A stretch of DNA of 64,000 nucleotides, from assembly GCA_963457665.1 (NCBI GenBank), contig OY735209.1, positions 60,898,654 to 60,962,653 of the forward strand, written 5' to 3'. Numbering within the stretch: the first letter of the stretch is position 1; each line of letters opens with the position of its first letter. Source of the DNA: Thysanoteuthis rhombus (lineage: Eukaryota; Mollusca; Cephalopoda; Oegopsida; Thysanoteuthidae). Under the pieces are notes generated by a model that saw only the letters and a program-made list of their open reading frames with translations, ran no database searches and was not told the origin of the DNA. This document shows positions 1 through 10,475 of the stretch, piece after piece. Position numbers and translations under genes: made by a program.

Positions 1-294
1 TGTAGTGGATCCATCAGTTCTTTGTGGTATGTGTACTTTATTCTCACATAGAGATGTTTTATCCACACTGTCACTTCAGAGAACAATCCAATCACCATAA
101 TTACTTAATGTGCAGAAACAGACCAAACCCAAAATAATCAAATTGATAATCTAAGTCATATAAAAGGGAACCCTAAAATACTACTCAAAGAAGAAACATA
201 CCAAATCAACTTGATTTCTAATGTTGAATGTATCAAGCACTTTGAAATAAACCCATCACGCATCGGATTTTATATTATATTGCATTCCTGATTT

Positions 295-337
<43 letters not shown>

Positions 338-404
338 ATATCTCTAATGATCCCTTAACTGAATACCAACACATAATAACTCACCCTTTAACAGAGATGT
401 ACAA
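1..404. other. No gene; flanking repeat pieces and a (TA)n tract
   Basis: No coding signal. Bases 85-165 are an inverted copy of about 3005-3085 (both contain 'gggtttggtctgtttct' on one strand), and 11-32 is a near-perfect direct match to 2919-2940 (ccatcagttcttYgtggtat). A (TA)n tract fills 299-335. The shared pieces bracket the Penelope-like relics, so this is probably untranslated element sequence rather than host DNA. That is inference. Confidence 0.5.
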
Positions 405-673
405 CCATAACATTATAGATTAAAGAACAATTAATTCACTTAAACCCACTTCTACAAAACATACTAGGTTCTGCCTACTTCCCAAAATCCACAAACTAAA
501 TGACCCAGTCATTTCCTCCACTAGGTGCCACACCACCAAACTATCGAGATATGTAGACCAGCTCATCCAACCCCTTGCAATGCAAATTAAATTGTACCTA
601 CAAGACACCACTGACCTCTTAAACAAAATCAAACACATCAAAACAATCCCCAAAATAAGCACTTCTAGTCACT

Positions 674-910
674 ATGGATGTCAAATTCCCATGTTCTAAT
701 ATTAAACTTGAAGGAGGCGTTCTAGCCCTCGAAGAAGCCTTTAACAATAGAATGACTAAAGATCCCGATACAGAAACAATTACCACCTTTATGCAACACA
801 TTCTAACACTCAATAATTTCAATTTTAATAATATACGCGTTTTCCAGATGAAAGGCTGTGCCAGAGGCACAGTAGCAGTTCCCTCCTATGCTAACATCTT
901 CATGAGCTAA
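674..910 (+). pseudogene. PLE reverse transcriptase palm fragment
   Basis: Longest open piece of the RT. It starts at the conserved Met-Asp-Val (TMDVKFPCSNI, the first palm Asp) and runs through NNFNF to AVPSYANIFM before a stop. The second catalytic motif, NIDDILF, lies just past the stop in the same frame at about 970-990. The protein would copy element RNA in the nucleus if intact; here it is split by at least two stops and one frameshift. Confidence 0.8.
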
Positions 911-1331
911 TTCAAAGAGACCTATATGTCCCCAGAGATAGGCAAAGACTACATCTTCTATGTCAGAAATATAGATGATATTCTTTTTATTACATATAGG
1001 ATTTCAAGCCGAATTAGAGAAATTCTTCGCATAAACAAACTCTACTCATAACTCGATTAAATTTGAGTACAAGAAATCCTCTGACTCCATAGCCTTCCTA
1101 GAGATCTGCATACACGTAGGTAATGATAGAAGCTTCAAGAAGCCTTTATACTAAACCTACAGACACTCAAAACAACCTTCTTCTAAAATGCCCCCACCTG
1201 AATACCTGGAAAAAACTACCTTTTTCACAATACTTAGAATTAGGAGGATTTGCTCAACAGATAGTGAACACAATAGACACAGCTATAACCTACTACTACA
1301 AAAATTCTAGAACAGCATGAAGATATGTGGA

Positions 1332-2080
1332 TTAACAAACTTAAAACTCTCTCTCCTGATGGATTTAACATGAAACTTAGTAACCCTAACTACACCGATC
1401 TCTAACACCCAAATCCTCTCACTTGTAATTATTCTACACTCACCAACTCACTATTCTTTAGACTATATTTCTACCTCGGCCCAGACACACCCCTTATATT
1501 CATATAGACTCATTCCCCACAACAAGCCCACATCCACAATCCATCCCCCTTCATGTATATCCAACATTGAGAACTTGACAGTCATACAGACCCCTACCTT
1601 GATAAACCTTTGTATGGTGTTTCATTTGTACAACTCAAAGCCATCAGACTTATCACAACATCGATGACCATTAGGGATACAAAACTTACATTTCCTAAAA
1701 GATATTCAATCATACCTAGGAGGGACCCCCTTACTCTACCATCTGGACCAATACCAGAGAAGGCCTCATCCCCAACTTACCAAGCACCCAGTCTAATACT
1801 AAGCTTCTATCCAGCTTCCACATACCCATGACAACTAATGCTTAAGAATACCCATACCCTTTGAGCAGCAATACCAATAAACATAACTGCTGCTACTTCT
1901 TCCAACAGGATATCCAACTATATCGCCATAGATTTCTCCTCAGACAGAATACAGTGCGGAATCATCATCATGACCCAAAAGGAATCCTCTTTCTTGATCT
2001 TCATTTTTGCTTTCAAAGCAAAACATCTGGTACTAGATTTGTTCCCTACAAAAATTTTTTAACCACTAAAAGGTACATAC
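1332..2080 (+). other. Probable PLE internal/3' region, no readable gene
   Basis: Several short open frames occur (1610-1831, 1861-2142), but none shows a domain I recognise. The position between PLE-type coding motifs and a PLE-type tail suggests decayed element sequence. Confidence 0.4.
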
Positions 2081-2084
2081 ATGC

Positions 2085-2205
2085 GACTGAAGATGGGACC
2101 CCCCTCCCCCAAATCATGTATAGCATACTAATTCATTTATGAATTAATTGATTTACAAATAAAGTTTCCATATACTTCTACTCTGCAGTCTATCTCATTT
2201 CTACT
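2085..2205 (+). repeat. PLE-type 3' tail, copy 1
   Basis: Contains CTGAAGA at 2087-2093, a G-run/C-run stem candidate, CAAATCATG, then AATAAAGTTTCC and CTACTCTGCAGTCTATCTCA. The same order recurs at 7925-8035 and, more weakly, at 41785-41880. It directly follows a PLE RT relic, which ties this tail type to Penelope-like elements. Confidence 0.6.
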
Positions 2206-2242
2206 GTTCACATATATATATTTATATGTGTGTTTATACATA

Positions 2243-2600
2243 TATCATCAACATCAGTCTTTTAACGTCCGTCGTTGGACATAGACCTTCCCCAGGATTC
2301 GCCACAATTCTCTATCGTGCGCGTCGCGGGGCCAGTATTTCCTGAATCTGTCTGGTCCATCTCTCCATCTTGTTTTCTGTTAGCCAGTTTCTTATGTGAT
2401 CTGTGGGGATCCATGTTGTGAGACGTGATGTCCATCGGTTGTCTTTCATTCTTGCAACGTGGCCTGCCCATTGCTATTTGAGTTTTTTAATAGTTTCTAT
2501 GATGTCACGGACACCCATTTTCTTCCTTATATACTGTACTGTCTTGTGATCTCTCCATGTGAGGTTGAGCATGATTCTCTCATGCGCACATTGCATGTAT
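2243..2600 (-). mobile_element. LINE 3' fragment (endonuclease-RT type), copy a
   Basis: Minus-strand 3' end of a non-LTR retrotransposon. The open frame at 2262-2471 ends GESWGRSMSNDGR. Upstream on - it reads through the conserved 'WAGHVARM' region, which is shifted and decayed here. The 3' end is a short ATC/GAT simple repeat at 2244-2252. The same 3' end recurs about ten times in the window. The clade is not certain: microsatellite tails and this C-terminal style suggest an RTE- or Ingi-like LINE. Confidence 0.8.
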
Positions 2601-2653
2601 AAATATCTATACATGTATTTATACATATATATATACATATATATATGTATTTA

Positions 2654-2684
<31 letters not shown>

Positions 2685-2910
2685 TTATATGTTTATTTTA
2701 GATTCCTTTTTAGGACATCTTTTTTTCTTTTTCTAGGTTGTAGACTCTTCCTTTTATTCCATTTATATACTTTCTCTTTTTTTTTTCAGTTAGTACTTGG
2801 TTATTGCTGGTTATATTTTTCTGTTTTATTAAGTGGGGATAATGTGGTTGTAGGTAGTTATGAATTATGAATTAAGAGGATATTGTGTGGGCATTTCCAT
2901 TAGCAGTATG
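2601..2910. other. TA/TACA-rich simple sequence, no gene
   Basis: 2612-2695 is a (TA)/(TACATA) mixed microsatellite, followed by T-rich sequence. Its long open frame is only low-complexity Ile-Tyr translation. Confidence 0.75.
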
Positions 2911-3374
2911 TTGTTAAACCATCAGTTCTTCGTGGTATGTTCCTCCTCAAAATCTAAATCTGTTTCAGAGTGCCAGGGTTAACTTTTAATTGACCTTAGT
3001 TGTTAATCTAATTATTCTGGGTTTGGTCTGTTTCTATATGTCTAAGATAATCATGGTGTTTGGATTGTTTTTTGAATTAGCGGGAAGAATAGAATAATGA
3101 TAATGTTAACAGTAATAACAAAGGGAATAAGATATCCATGGTGGTTAATTTTTAGTATATATAGGCTAATAAGTTATGTTTGTTAATAGAAATTTTGAGT
3201 GATGCTGGCATTTCAATGCTACTTCATTTTTTCTGTTTTATAATTCTATTTTTTAGGTTTTTTCGTTCTATTGGCAAAAGTGAGGATTTCAAATTTTTTT
3301 TTCAGGCATAGGTAACATAGAGTTTCAATATTCTGCCATATGTGTGTTTGTTTTAATATTTTCGGTTTTATTGT
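2911..3374 (-). repeat. Probable PLE untranslated region (downstream of GIY-YIG on -)
   Basis: Lies directly downstream, on -, of the GIY-YIG relic. It contains the inverted copy of 85-165 (at 3005-3085) and the direct copy of 11-32 (at 2919-2940). No coding signal. Confidence 0.4.
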
Positions 3375-3653
3375 AGGTTTGCGTTAGTCTCCAATAGTAT
3401 GTTGACAGTGATGTACTATTTTTATATTTCTTGTTTATAAATAATGATACATGATTGGCTAATCTTAGTTTAAAGGGTGTTTTGATATTCCTACGTAATA
3501 TTTCACTTCTAAGGATTTCTCTTGCGTAGATATTTCAGATTGGTTTACAATATTCGATTTGAGACATTTGTTTTGCAAAAGGCATCCGTTTCTACTTGTA
3601 CAATTGCAATCTGATTTAATTATGCTTTCTCCATTTGTATTATTTCTAATCAC
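3375..3653 (-). pseudogene. PLE GIY-YIG endonuclease fragment (minus)
   Basis: On - the frame gives SDCNCTSRNGCLLQNKCL, the Cys-rich linker common just before PLE GIY-YIG nucleases, then KYYVGIS, the GIY-YIG core. Near 3487 the frame shifts and continues TPFKLRLANHVSLFINKKY and STYYWRLTQT, matching the usual fold order of core, 'F..R...H..SF', then 'LS.Y.W.L'. In a living element this nuclease nicks target DNA. Here it is frameshifted and detached from any RT. Confidence 0.8.
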
Positions 3654-3865
3654 TTGATTGTTATATTTTGTTATGAATTTATTGAAATTATCCGTATAAC
3701 TCTAGCTAAATTTTAGTTTGTTCTTGTTAAATATTTTACTCTGTGGGTTGCCTGGGGGGAGAAGAAGTGTTTTTCTATCACTTCCCAACACCCAAGCAGA
3801 CCTCTGAGTTAAATATTTTTTCCTACATGAACCAAATCCTCATAAATTTCTTAATGATTCAAAGT
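3654..3865. other. No gene seen
   Basis: AT-rich sequence between two oppositely oriented PLE endonuclease relics. Nothing is recognisable. Confidence 0.5.
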
Positions 3866-4345
3866 AACACCAACCGTTGAATTTGAAAAAGCTACTGACA
3901 AAAGCAACATACTCTGAGAAAACAGAACCAGAGACAAAAATGACCAAATGCAATAGACCAAATTGCGGCTCATGTACACATTTAATCGAAGGAGATAAAT
4001 ATACTTTCAAATGAGGTACAACCTTTTAAATCAAATCTAACATCTCTTGTGATGTTGAAGACATCAACTTTGCCATTATTTGTCAACGTTGCAGCAAGGA
4101 ATACATAGGGGAAACCTCTCTCTTTGGGAATAGTATAACATTAAACAAACAAATATGAGATTCCTCCACTAAGATACTCAGTCATTTTGCACATTTATCA
4201 ATGTTCTCCATGAGAATTAAAACTTTCAGTTTTCCTTTTCTACAAAATGTACACTGGTAATGTTACACAAAGAAGAAAGGAAAAGATTTTGTCAATACTC
4301 TATTACCTACCTTGAATTCCGTCTAACTCAGCGTGATAACATAAC
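3866..4345 (+). pseudogene. PLE GIY-YIG endonuclease fragment (plus)
   Basis: The + strand reads LNLKKLLTKATYSEKTEPET, then KCNRPNCGSCTHLIEGDKYT, the CxxPxCxxC linker of PLE proteins. After an in-frame stop it continues SNISCDVEDINFAIICQRCS and KEYIGETSLF, the GIY-YIG core in its YIGET form. Downstream reading includes SHFAHLSMFSM. At least two stops are present. It differs from the minus fragment at 3375-3653 in linker type, so two PLE lineages may be represented. Confidence 0.8.
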
Positions 4346-4683
4346 ATAGGTAATAAATCTAATGTAAAAAATCAAGTTTAAAATCAAGACATCCCTTAGA
4401 ACATCCAGTTCAGCATTCACTTATAGATAACTCCAACACTCAGTCCATACCCATTGACATGTAACTTGTAACCATCAGCAAAACAAGCACACTACAAACT
4501 TAACAAACAAAATGACAATAAAATGAAAGAAGAACTCCTCCCACCATTGCAATACCCTCAAAATTTTCCCCTCATTCCCCAAACAGGATTCTAAAACATA
4601 CTTCATCATTCACCTGGAAAGGCTCAAACAGGGCAGAAACATATACTTGTTTGTGTTGCAAATCTACTTTCTACTATGTATGC

Positions 4684-4686
<3 letters not shown>
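4346..4686. other. No gene seen; possible PLE 3' sequence
   Basis: Follows the GIY-YIG relic. AT-rich, with no recognised domain. Confidence 0.4.

Positions 4687-4721
<35 letters not shown>
4687..4721. repeat. (TA)n microsatellite
   Basis: About 17 TA units, followed by ATGCATACATA. Confidence 0.95.
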
Positions 4722-4724
<3 letters not shown>

Positions 4725-4769
4725 TACATACCAATTAGTATATGTGCATTTATGTATATATGTGTGTAT

Positions 4770-4905
4770 ATCATCATCATCAGTCTTTTAACATTCATTG
4801 TTGGACATAAACCTTCCCCAGGATTTGACACACCTCTCTATCATGCATGTCGCGGAGCTAATACTTTTTAAAACAGTCTAGTTCCTCTCTCCATCTTGTA
4901 TTTTG
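4770..4905 (-). mobile_element. LINE 3' fragment, copy b (very short)
   Basis: Begins with a (TCA)n run and the family signature 'cagtcttttaaca...ggacataaaccttcccc'. It corresponds to only the last ~130 bases of the LINE and is truncated at 'ttttgccag', where a TA-rich palindromic minisatellite starts. Confidence 0.75.
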
Positions 4906-4911
4906 CCAGCT

Positions 4912-5125
4912 TTGTATATATGAATATACGTATGTATATATGTATTCATATATGAATATACTGTATGTATATATGTATTCATATACGTATATACATATGC
5001 ATATACGTACATACATATTTATAAATATATGTACATATTTATAAATAATAAATATATGTAATTATATGTGTATATACATGTGCATAAGTATAAATATATA
5101 CATATATGTGTGTAAATATGTGTTT
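4912..5125. repeat. TA/GTATAT palindromic minisatellite
   Basis: Repeats of tatgtatatatgtattcata and its inverse. Self-complementary, no coding. Confidence 0.8.
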
Positions 5126-5139
5126 AAATGTGTATACAT

Positions 5140-5335
5140 GTTATCAAGAAATAGATATATGATCTGACAGAATGATTATAAATTGCCTTATATTACATTG
5201 AAACTCTTATTCAAAATGATCTCCCATTTTTGCACCACGAATGGATCAATTACTGGAGATTATTTCAAATAGTTTCAATATAATACAATTCCTAATCATT
5301 CTATTTGATCACATATCCATTCCCTAATAACAACT
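5140..5335. repeat. Two inverted tails of the tRNA-derived SINE
   Basis: 5145-5230 reads the SINE tail on - ('agaaatagatatatgatctg' is the complement of the + tail), and 5275-5330 reads a + tail. No promoter head is visible in either. Confidence 0.5.
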
Positions 5336-5424
5336 GCCGCTTTGGAAGAAATGTATAGAACAGATATAGACCGTGAAGAAACAAAATGGTAATTTGGAGT
5401 TGAAACAGTTCTTTTGGCATTTGC

Positions 5425-5690
5425 ATCCCTGGTGGCTGTTTAGCTCAATGGTAAGAGCAACGCTGCTTTGATGTAGATGTAATCTTGGTGGTAGGTTTTA
5501 TCCCTGTAGCAGCCTCATTTTCTTAGATTGTTTTTTCGATTTATCTTGTCTAGGCCAAATGATACATTCACCGTGTGATAATGTGAGCTCATTTCTAATA
5601 GAGTTTTAAAATAACATAACGCAATTTATAATGATTCTGTCGGATCATTTATCCATTTCTTAATAATACATATAAATCTCTACATATATG
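5425..5690 (+). mobile_element. tRNA-derived SINE, copy 1
   Basis: The head resembles a tRNA: 'gctgtttagctcaatggtaa' contains an A-box-like block (TAGCTCAATGG), and 'gtaggttttatccctgtag' sits where a B box would be, though it is mutated. A tRNA-unrelated body follows ('tctaggccaaatgatacatt'), then the tail 'gattctgtcggatcatttat'. Such elements are transcribed by RNA polymerase III and mobilised by a LINE; the partner here is unknown. Confidence 0.7.
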
Positions 5691-6600
5691 TACATTATTT
5701 TTTTCATTACTTTATACTGCAAGACCTAGTTCAATCTACATTCAATGACTCATAGCACAGAATATGAAATATTGCTCCCTGCCAAGGTTAGATTAAAACC
5801 ATGTTAAGCAAAACCGCTATAATAGTGCCATTACATTACTCCGCAAAATGAAGATGATCACTGCACATCTCCAGAACATTGCACCCTTATTTTATAAAGT
5901 GCTTTGACAGCTTTGTGAACAGCATAGATCAGAAATAAAGTAGTGGCCCCCAACAAGATTTGAAATCACATCCAATATCAATGCTATAATAAGTAATTTT
6001 ATTTTTATTTTTTGAAGGCAAATCATTGAATTTAAAACTTTTCTCTATATTTCATTAAAAAAGTACTTTGAAATGTTGCCTTTTAGCTTTATTTACCAAT
6101 GTATATATCAACATACATATGTGTGTCAATTCAATAAAATGTATTTGAGCATTGTGGAAAGTTAAAAAATTTGCAACTTTAATGTAAAGTTCTAGTGTCA
6201 ATCATTACAATTATTCCTTAAATATGTAAAACATTTAAAGTCTCTAGCTCTTTACTATAGAAGTTTAAGATACTGACAGAAATGCAAGCTGATGAACACT
6301 GCCTCTATGGAGAATATAATTGAAATGTATTCAACAAGAGGTGTCAAAAGATATTTGTCCCATTCATCTCATGTTTTTATAAAGAAACATATCTAGATAG
6401 AAATACATAAAGGTCGTAAAATGAACATTCACTATCATCAGGGTAGGGTAGGTATAAACAATGTGCATGCCCACCAATTCATATCCTATATACATGTATA
6501 TATACATGTATGTTCTCTCACACATATGTTATATAGTCAGTTATGAGTATGTTATTTATCCACTTTGTGATATATACATATATATATACTAATAGTTAAG
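5691..6600. other. No gene seen
   Basis: AT-rich DNA with short simple repeats (for example TA-rich at 6490-6590) and no recognisable domain or RNA gene. Confidence 0.6.
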
Positions 6601-6679
6601 CCTTTTGTTTGTTTGTACATTCATGCCTCTTCTCTGCCCAAACTACAAGGCTTATCAACCTAATATTCTGTATATAAAC

Positions 6680-7240
6680 TTAGAAGAGGTCAACTTACCA
6701 CAAAGGATATGTGAAGTCAATCAAGGTCTCCAAAAGTCATCTCTCGATCATTTCTCGCCAATTTTCAGAGCTACGATTCTGCACCAAGTACACTGAAATT
6801 TAGCATACGAGTACTCCTGTTTATGGCCAAGATTACAATGTATGTGACATTGACTTCAGAGGTCATTCAAGGTCACTGTAGGTCAATTCTACTCAATTTT
6901 CCAACTTTTTGGCAATAATTTTGCATCTATATTACTGAAATTTGGCATAAAGATGAATCTCTTGTTGGCAAAGGTCACAGACAATGTTATGTTGACCTCA
7001 AAAGTCATTTTTGGTAATATCTGGCCAATTTTCCCAGTTGCTGGCCACAGTTTTGAATCTAAGAAACTCAAAATTAGCATAATTCATTGCAGATGTATTT
7101 AGAAATATGATTTTGACTTTGGGATAATTCAAGTTCACCAAATGTCATTTCTGGTCATTTGTTGTTGGCAACAATATTGCACCCAGGATGCTGAAATTCT
7201 GCATAGTGGTCATCTGAGATCATTTCTGGGAATCGTAACA
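6680..7240 (+). repeat. Diverged ~135-bp tandem array rich in AGGTCA half-sites
   Basis: About three and a half units. Landmarks repeat in each: 'ctgaaatttRgcataa' (about 6790, 6937, 7190), 'ggccaattttcc' and 'gacYtcagaggtcatt'. TCAAGGTCA occurs at about 6867. Units are too diverged for a recent array. Open frames here are incidental. Confidence 0.65.
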
Positions 7241-7660
7241 AGGTACAATCTCTCAAGATGGCTAATCTTTGCCTGACTTCTCCATGCATTCTCTATGGAC
7301 AGCTTTATATTGATTGTTTCCGAGTTTGATCCCTAATCCACCCTTTCATACTGGTACCCAACGGAGGGCACACTTATGTTGGGTATCCAGAAGCCTTGTC
7401 AAACTAAGTGACAACTTCAGTTATTCTTTTTCATGCAACAGAATATCTCTTCCGTTTCCGCTACTTTTACAGTGTGAAAAATTGTTTTTTCATTTGCTGT
7501 GTTGTGTAAGAGGGAATATACCAAAGAACATATTTTGCCTGTTTAGTTATATTTCAAGTTATTTTGCCCCTGAAATGTTGGGTCTCCTTGCTGGTTGAGC
7601 AGATGTGGACAGTGAATGGACAAATCAAGATTCGGACATGAAGCATTAGCACATGTGCCT
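7241..7660. other. No gene recognised
   Basis: Contains an open frame of 94 codons (7314-7598, +) with no family resemblance, no visible start context and no partner exon. I would not annotate it as a gene. Confidence 0.5.
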
Positions 7661-7664
7661 CTGT

Positions 7665-7880
7665 ATTTCCAGGAAGCTGTTCAGTTCAGTGGTAACAACG
7701 GCGTTATGTAAGATGGCTTCCTTTCGGTTGCAGGTTCAATTCCTACAGCTGCCCATTTCTTCAATTGTTTATTCTATTTATGCTGTTTAGGCCAACTGAC
7801 GCATTCATGGTGTAATAACGGAAGATCAGTCCAAGTAGAGTTTCAAATAAGATAAGACAATCATTTTTATGCATATATAC
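7665..7880 (+). mobile_element. tRNA-derived SINE, copy 2
   Basis: Better preserved head than copy 1: 'gctgttcagttcagtggtaa' (A-box region) and 'ggttgcaggttcaattccta', which holds a near-canonical B box GGTTCAATTCC. Body landmarks 'gtttaggccaactgacgcat' and 'agagtttcaaataag' align with copy 1. Confidence 0.75.
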
Positions 7881-7924
7881 GTATCAATATGTATTTACAC
7901 ATATATATATATATATACACATAC

Positions 7925-8039
7925 ACACCACTGAAGATGGGAAGAATCCCGAAAAATGTTTGGACAATTTACATCTAAGGATTAATAAACATTACCTCTA
8001 AACACTTTACTCCTGAGTCTGTCTCACTCTCTACAGTAC

Positions 8040-8040
<1 letters not shown>
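7925..8040 (+). repeat. PLE-type 3' tail, copy 2, with hammerhead-like motif
   Basis: CTGAAGA (7931-7937), T, GGGA-AGAA-TCCC stem-loop, GAAAAATG, then AATAAACATTACC and 'ctcctgagtctgtctcactc'. It matches the tail at 2085-2205 and is immediately followed by (TA)n. The layout resembles a hammerhead core (CUGANGA, stem II, GAAA) with one extra base before the stem. Confidence 0.55.

Positions 8041-8041
<1 letters not shown>

Positions 8042-8072
<31 letters not shown>
8042..8072. repeat. (TA)n microsatellite
   Basis: About 15 TA units directly abutting the PLE-type tail. Confidence 0.9.
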
Positions 8073-8076
<4 letters not shown>

Positions 8077-8440
8077 ATAGTCAAGTCATATATGATACAC
8101 TACCCAAATATTTTATCTATTTGAACACTGCATGTATACAGAACAGACTACCTTATGTGAGGAGCACCTATTGAGTGATCTTCGTAAACACGCCCAAGAG
8201 GATTACATCTAAGAAGACAGTCAAAACTATGTGTTAGGTCAAGTGATTTTATTCATGATCAAATTCACTGAATTTTTCAGTCACATATACATGTGTGTGC
8301 ACATGTGTATATATACATAAATATATATATAAGAAGAAGTAATCAGATGGAGAATCTCCATAGGTTGGCAAGCTTTCTGCAGATCAAGCTCTACTTTCAA
8401 TAATAAGAAGTTCCCATTAGTTTAAAAACTCATTGATAGA
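8073..8440. other. No gene seen
   Basis: AT-rich with short TA/TG runs (8285-8330). Confidence 0.6.
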
Positions 8441-8444
8441 CACC

Positions 8445-8705
8445 CACACAGCTGAAACATGAAACTTAAGTAAGAAATCGGCTCTCAGCTTAAGAACCAT
8501 GCAATGTGCATAAGAAACGATCATGCTTAACATTACATGGACAGATCCCAAGACAGCACACCATATTAGAGGAAAAACAGAAGCCAGGGATATCATAGAA
8601 TCCATTAGTGAACTCAAATGGCATAGGGCTGGTTATGTTGCAAGAATATCTGATAAACTGAATATCAAGACTCACAACATGTATCCCCCGTGATCATTTG
8701 AAAGC
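8445..8705 (+). mobile_element. LINE RT C-terminal fragment, copy c
   Basis: The + strand reads LRTMQCA, then MLNITWTDPKTAHHIRGKTE and RDIIESISELKWHRAGYVAR, the LINE C-terminal block also seen in copies at 26.0, 53.0 and 59.1 kb. Here it is in the opposite orientation to most copies. The end 'THNMYPP' stops short of the usual GESW..SMSNDGR. Confidence 0.8.
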
Positions 8706-10138
8706 CATATGCTGCAGGCTACCGTAAATATTTTCTGGATTTTGAATGCCCTCAACTGTTTCAGATATTTCATCTGCACACCATTAAAAGTTAGAATTGT
8801 TGCTTTATTTTTTTATCTACTTTTTTCACTTTATAAAATCCTAAGAGTTCATTTGTCTAACAAGCATATTCACGATTCATTGTCATGGGTTGGCCAAATG
8901 AAAATATATGACATCTGTACAGACATACATTTTGTATAAGCTTACCAGAGGCCATATTATTTGTAGAATGTATTCAATCGTCAATGCAATGTTCCAGAAA
9001 GCCTGTTGTATTTTCAGAAACAGTCATTGGGAAACATGATGATGAATCTGCGAGAGGGAAAACACTGCATCTGTGGAGAGATGTAACTGGTTCCATACTA
9101 AGAACAATGAGTCTGATTATGAAGATATTCTGTTTTATTTTGTCATGTCTCTCCCGGGCGGGTGTAACTCTTCCGAGAAGGTGAAACAGCACTGAAGATT
9201 TCTGAATCTAAAATGCTACATTTTCCATATTGCATTTTACACAAATGATATGCAAAATTTGGTCAAAGTTAGCTCAATTTCTGGGAGACGCAAACACTCT
9301 TGCCGGACCCCAAAGGGGCCAACGGCTAACTGCAATCAACCCTAACTTTATGCTGTAAAATCTGTCCCTATCTCTATCTAAATGGGTTCTATTCTTATCT
9401 CTCTCTCTAAATTTGTTAGTTGATCTTCAAACACACGTGTGCTTACACATATATCTTGGTTCATTGATCTATCTGTCACTTATAACATACACACACATGA
9501 GTTTGCACTTTCTCTCTCATCTCCTATCACCCCTATCATTACTGATCATACTTTAATCATCCCTTCACTGACCAGCTATCTTTGAGAAGAGATCAGCTGC
9601 TCTTGACCCCTGGCTCTTTTCATCTTCTCATGGCAAAGGGATGGGAAAAAAGAACAATGCACAGCCATTTTCTTATAGGTGTGTACATGAATATTTTCTG
9701 ATGCAGACAGGAGCCAAAAGATATCACAGACTCTTATTGAATCACTCCTTAATTACTGACCTTGTGTCTCACTTGCACTTATCCCATAATATGGTATACA
9801 CATACCTCAACTTGAATATATGCCTCTGCTTTCAATTGCAGTTATTCCTTTGATCTTTATGATTGTATAAGATATAAAAGTAACTGAACTTGAGTTTTCC
9901 AGAACATTCCAGAAGAATCTTACAGCAACTGAATGATTACATGCATAAAATGGAGAATACTTACAATTTCTTGAATTGTGGTTTCTGAATTTTCCCTAGA
10001 TGGAAGTAGCTCATAGCGAAGTTAGCAGATATATATCCCTCTACATGTACATTCTCATACACACACATCCCTTTATATAATATATATATATATACTAGCT
10101 GAGGTATGTGGTGTTGACTATGATAAAAACCCCTTTAA
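8706..10138. other. No gene recognised
   Basis: Open frames at 8709-8939, 8974-9192 (-), 8984-9184 and 9641-9853 show no family signature. The overlapping frames on both strands near 9.0-9.2 kb reflect slightly higher GC. A TA tract lies at 10080-10094. Confidence 0.5.
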
Positions 10139-10475
10139 ATCTGACATTATCACCACCACCATCACCATCATCATCATCATCATCATCATCAGTCTTTTAA
10201 CGTCCGTCTTTGGATATAGACCTTCCCAAGGATTCGCCAGACCTTTCTATCATAGGCGTCATGGAGCCAAATACTTTCTGAACTTGTCTAGCACATCTCT
10301 CCATCTTGTATTGTGCTATCTTGTGATCTCTCCGTATGAAGTTGAGCATGATTCTTTCAAGTGCATGTTGCATGTTTCTTAGTTTGTTGGTCAGTCTCTT
10401 GGTTGGGTTCCATGTTCCTACTCCATAGGTGACTATCAGGAGGATGCATTGGTCATACACTCATCATTTTTAGAC
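10139..10475 (-). mobile_element. LINE 3' fragment, copy d, with (ATC)n tail
   Basis: On - the frame at 10197-10460 opens MYDQCILLIVTYGVGTWNPT (the LPxLTYGxETW motif) and runs through LRNMQHALERIMLNFIRRDH to GESLGRSISKDGR. The tail is an ACC/ATC trinucleotide array at 10147-10191. A piece between RDHK and the end is missing, an internal deletion. Confidence 0.85.

Larger units (their letters stand above)
405..2205 (+). mobile_element. Penelope-like element relic: RT fragment plus 3' tail
   Basis: Degraded Penelope-like retroelement. From about 439 one frame reads LLPKIHK followed by DPVISSTR and SRYVDQLIQPL, the usual opening of PLE reverse transcriptase. A one-base frameshift near 660 leads into TMDVKFPCSNI, and the region continues with NNFNF, AVPSYANIFM and YVRNIDDILFI, the palm motif carrying the Asp-Asp pair. 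In-frame stops interrupt it after 907 and near 1048. At 1123-1320 the LYTKPTDTQNN block typical of PLE RT C-termini follows. At about 1330 WINKLKTLSPDGFN resembles the end of the PLE endonuclease region, which suggests an internal deletion. The tail to 2205 contains a CTGAAGA motif and an AATAAA. The order and motifs make the PLE call strong. The element is clearly dead. Confidence 0.85.

Noticed and set aside
5440-5520. Functional tRNA gene
   Set aside because: A-box-like text is present, but there is no closed cloverleaf and the B box is mutated. It is a SINE head.
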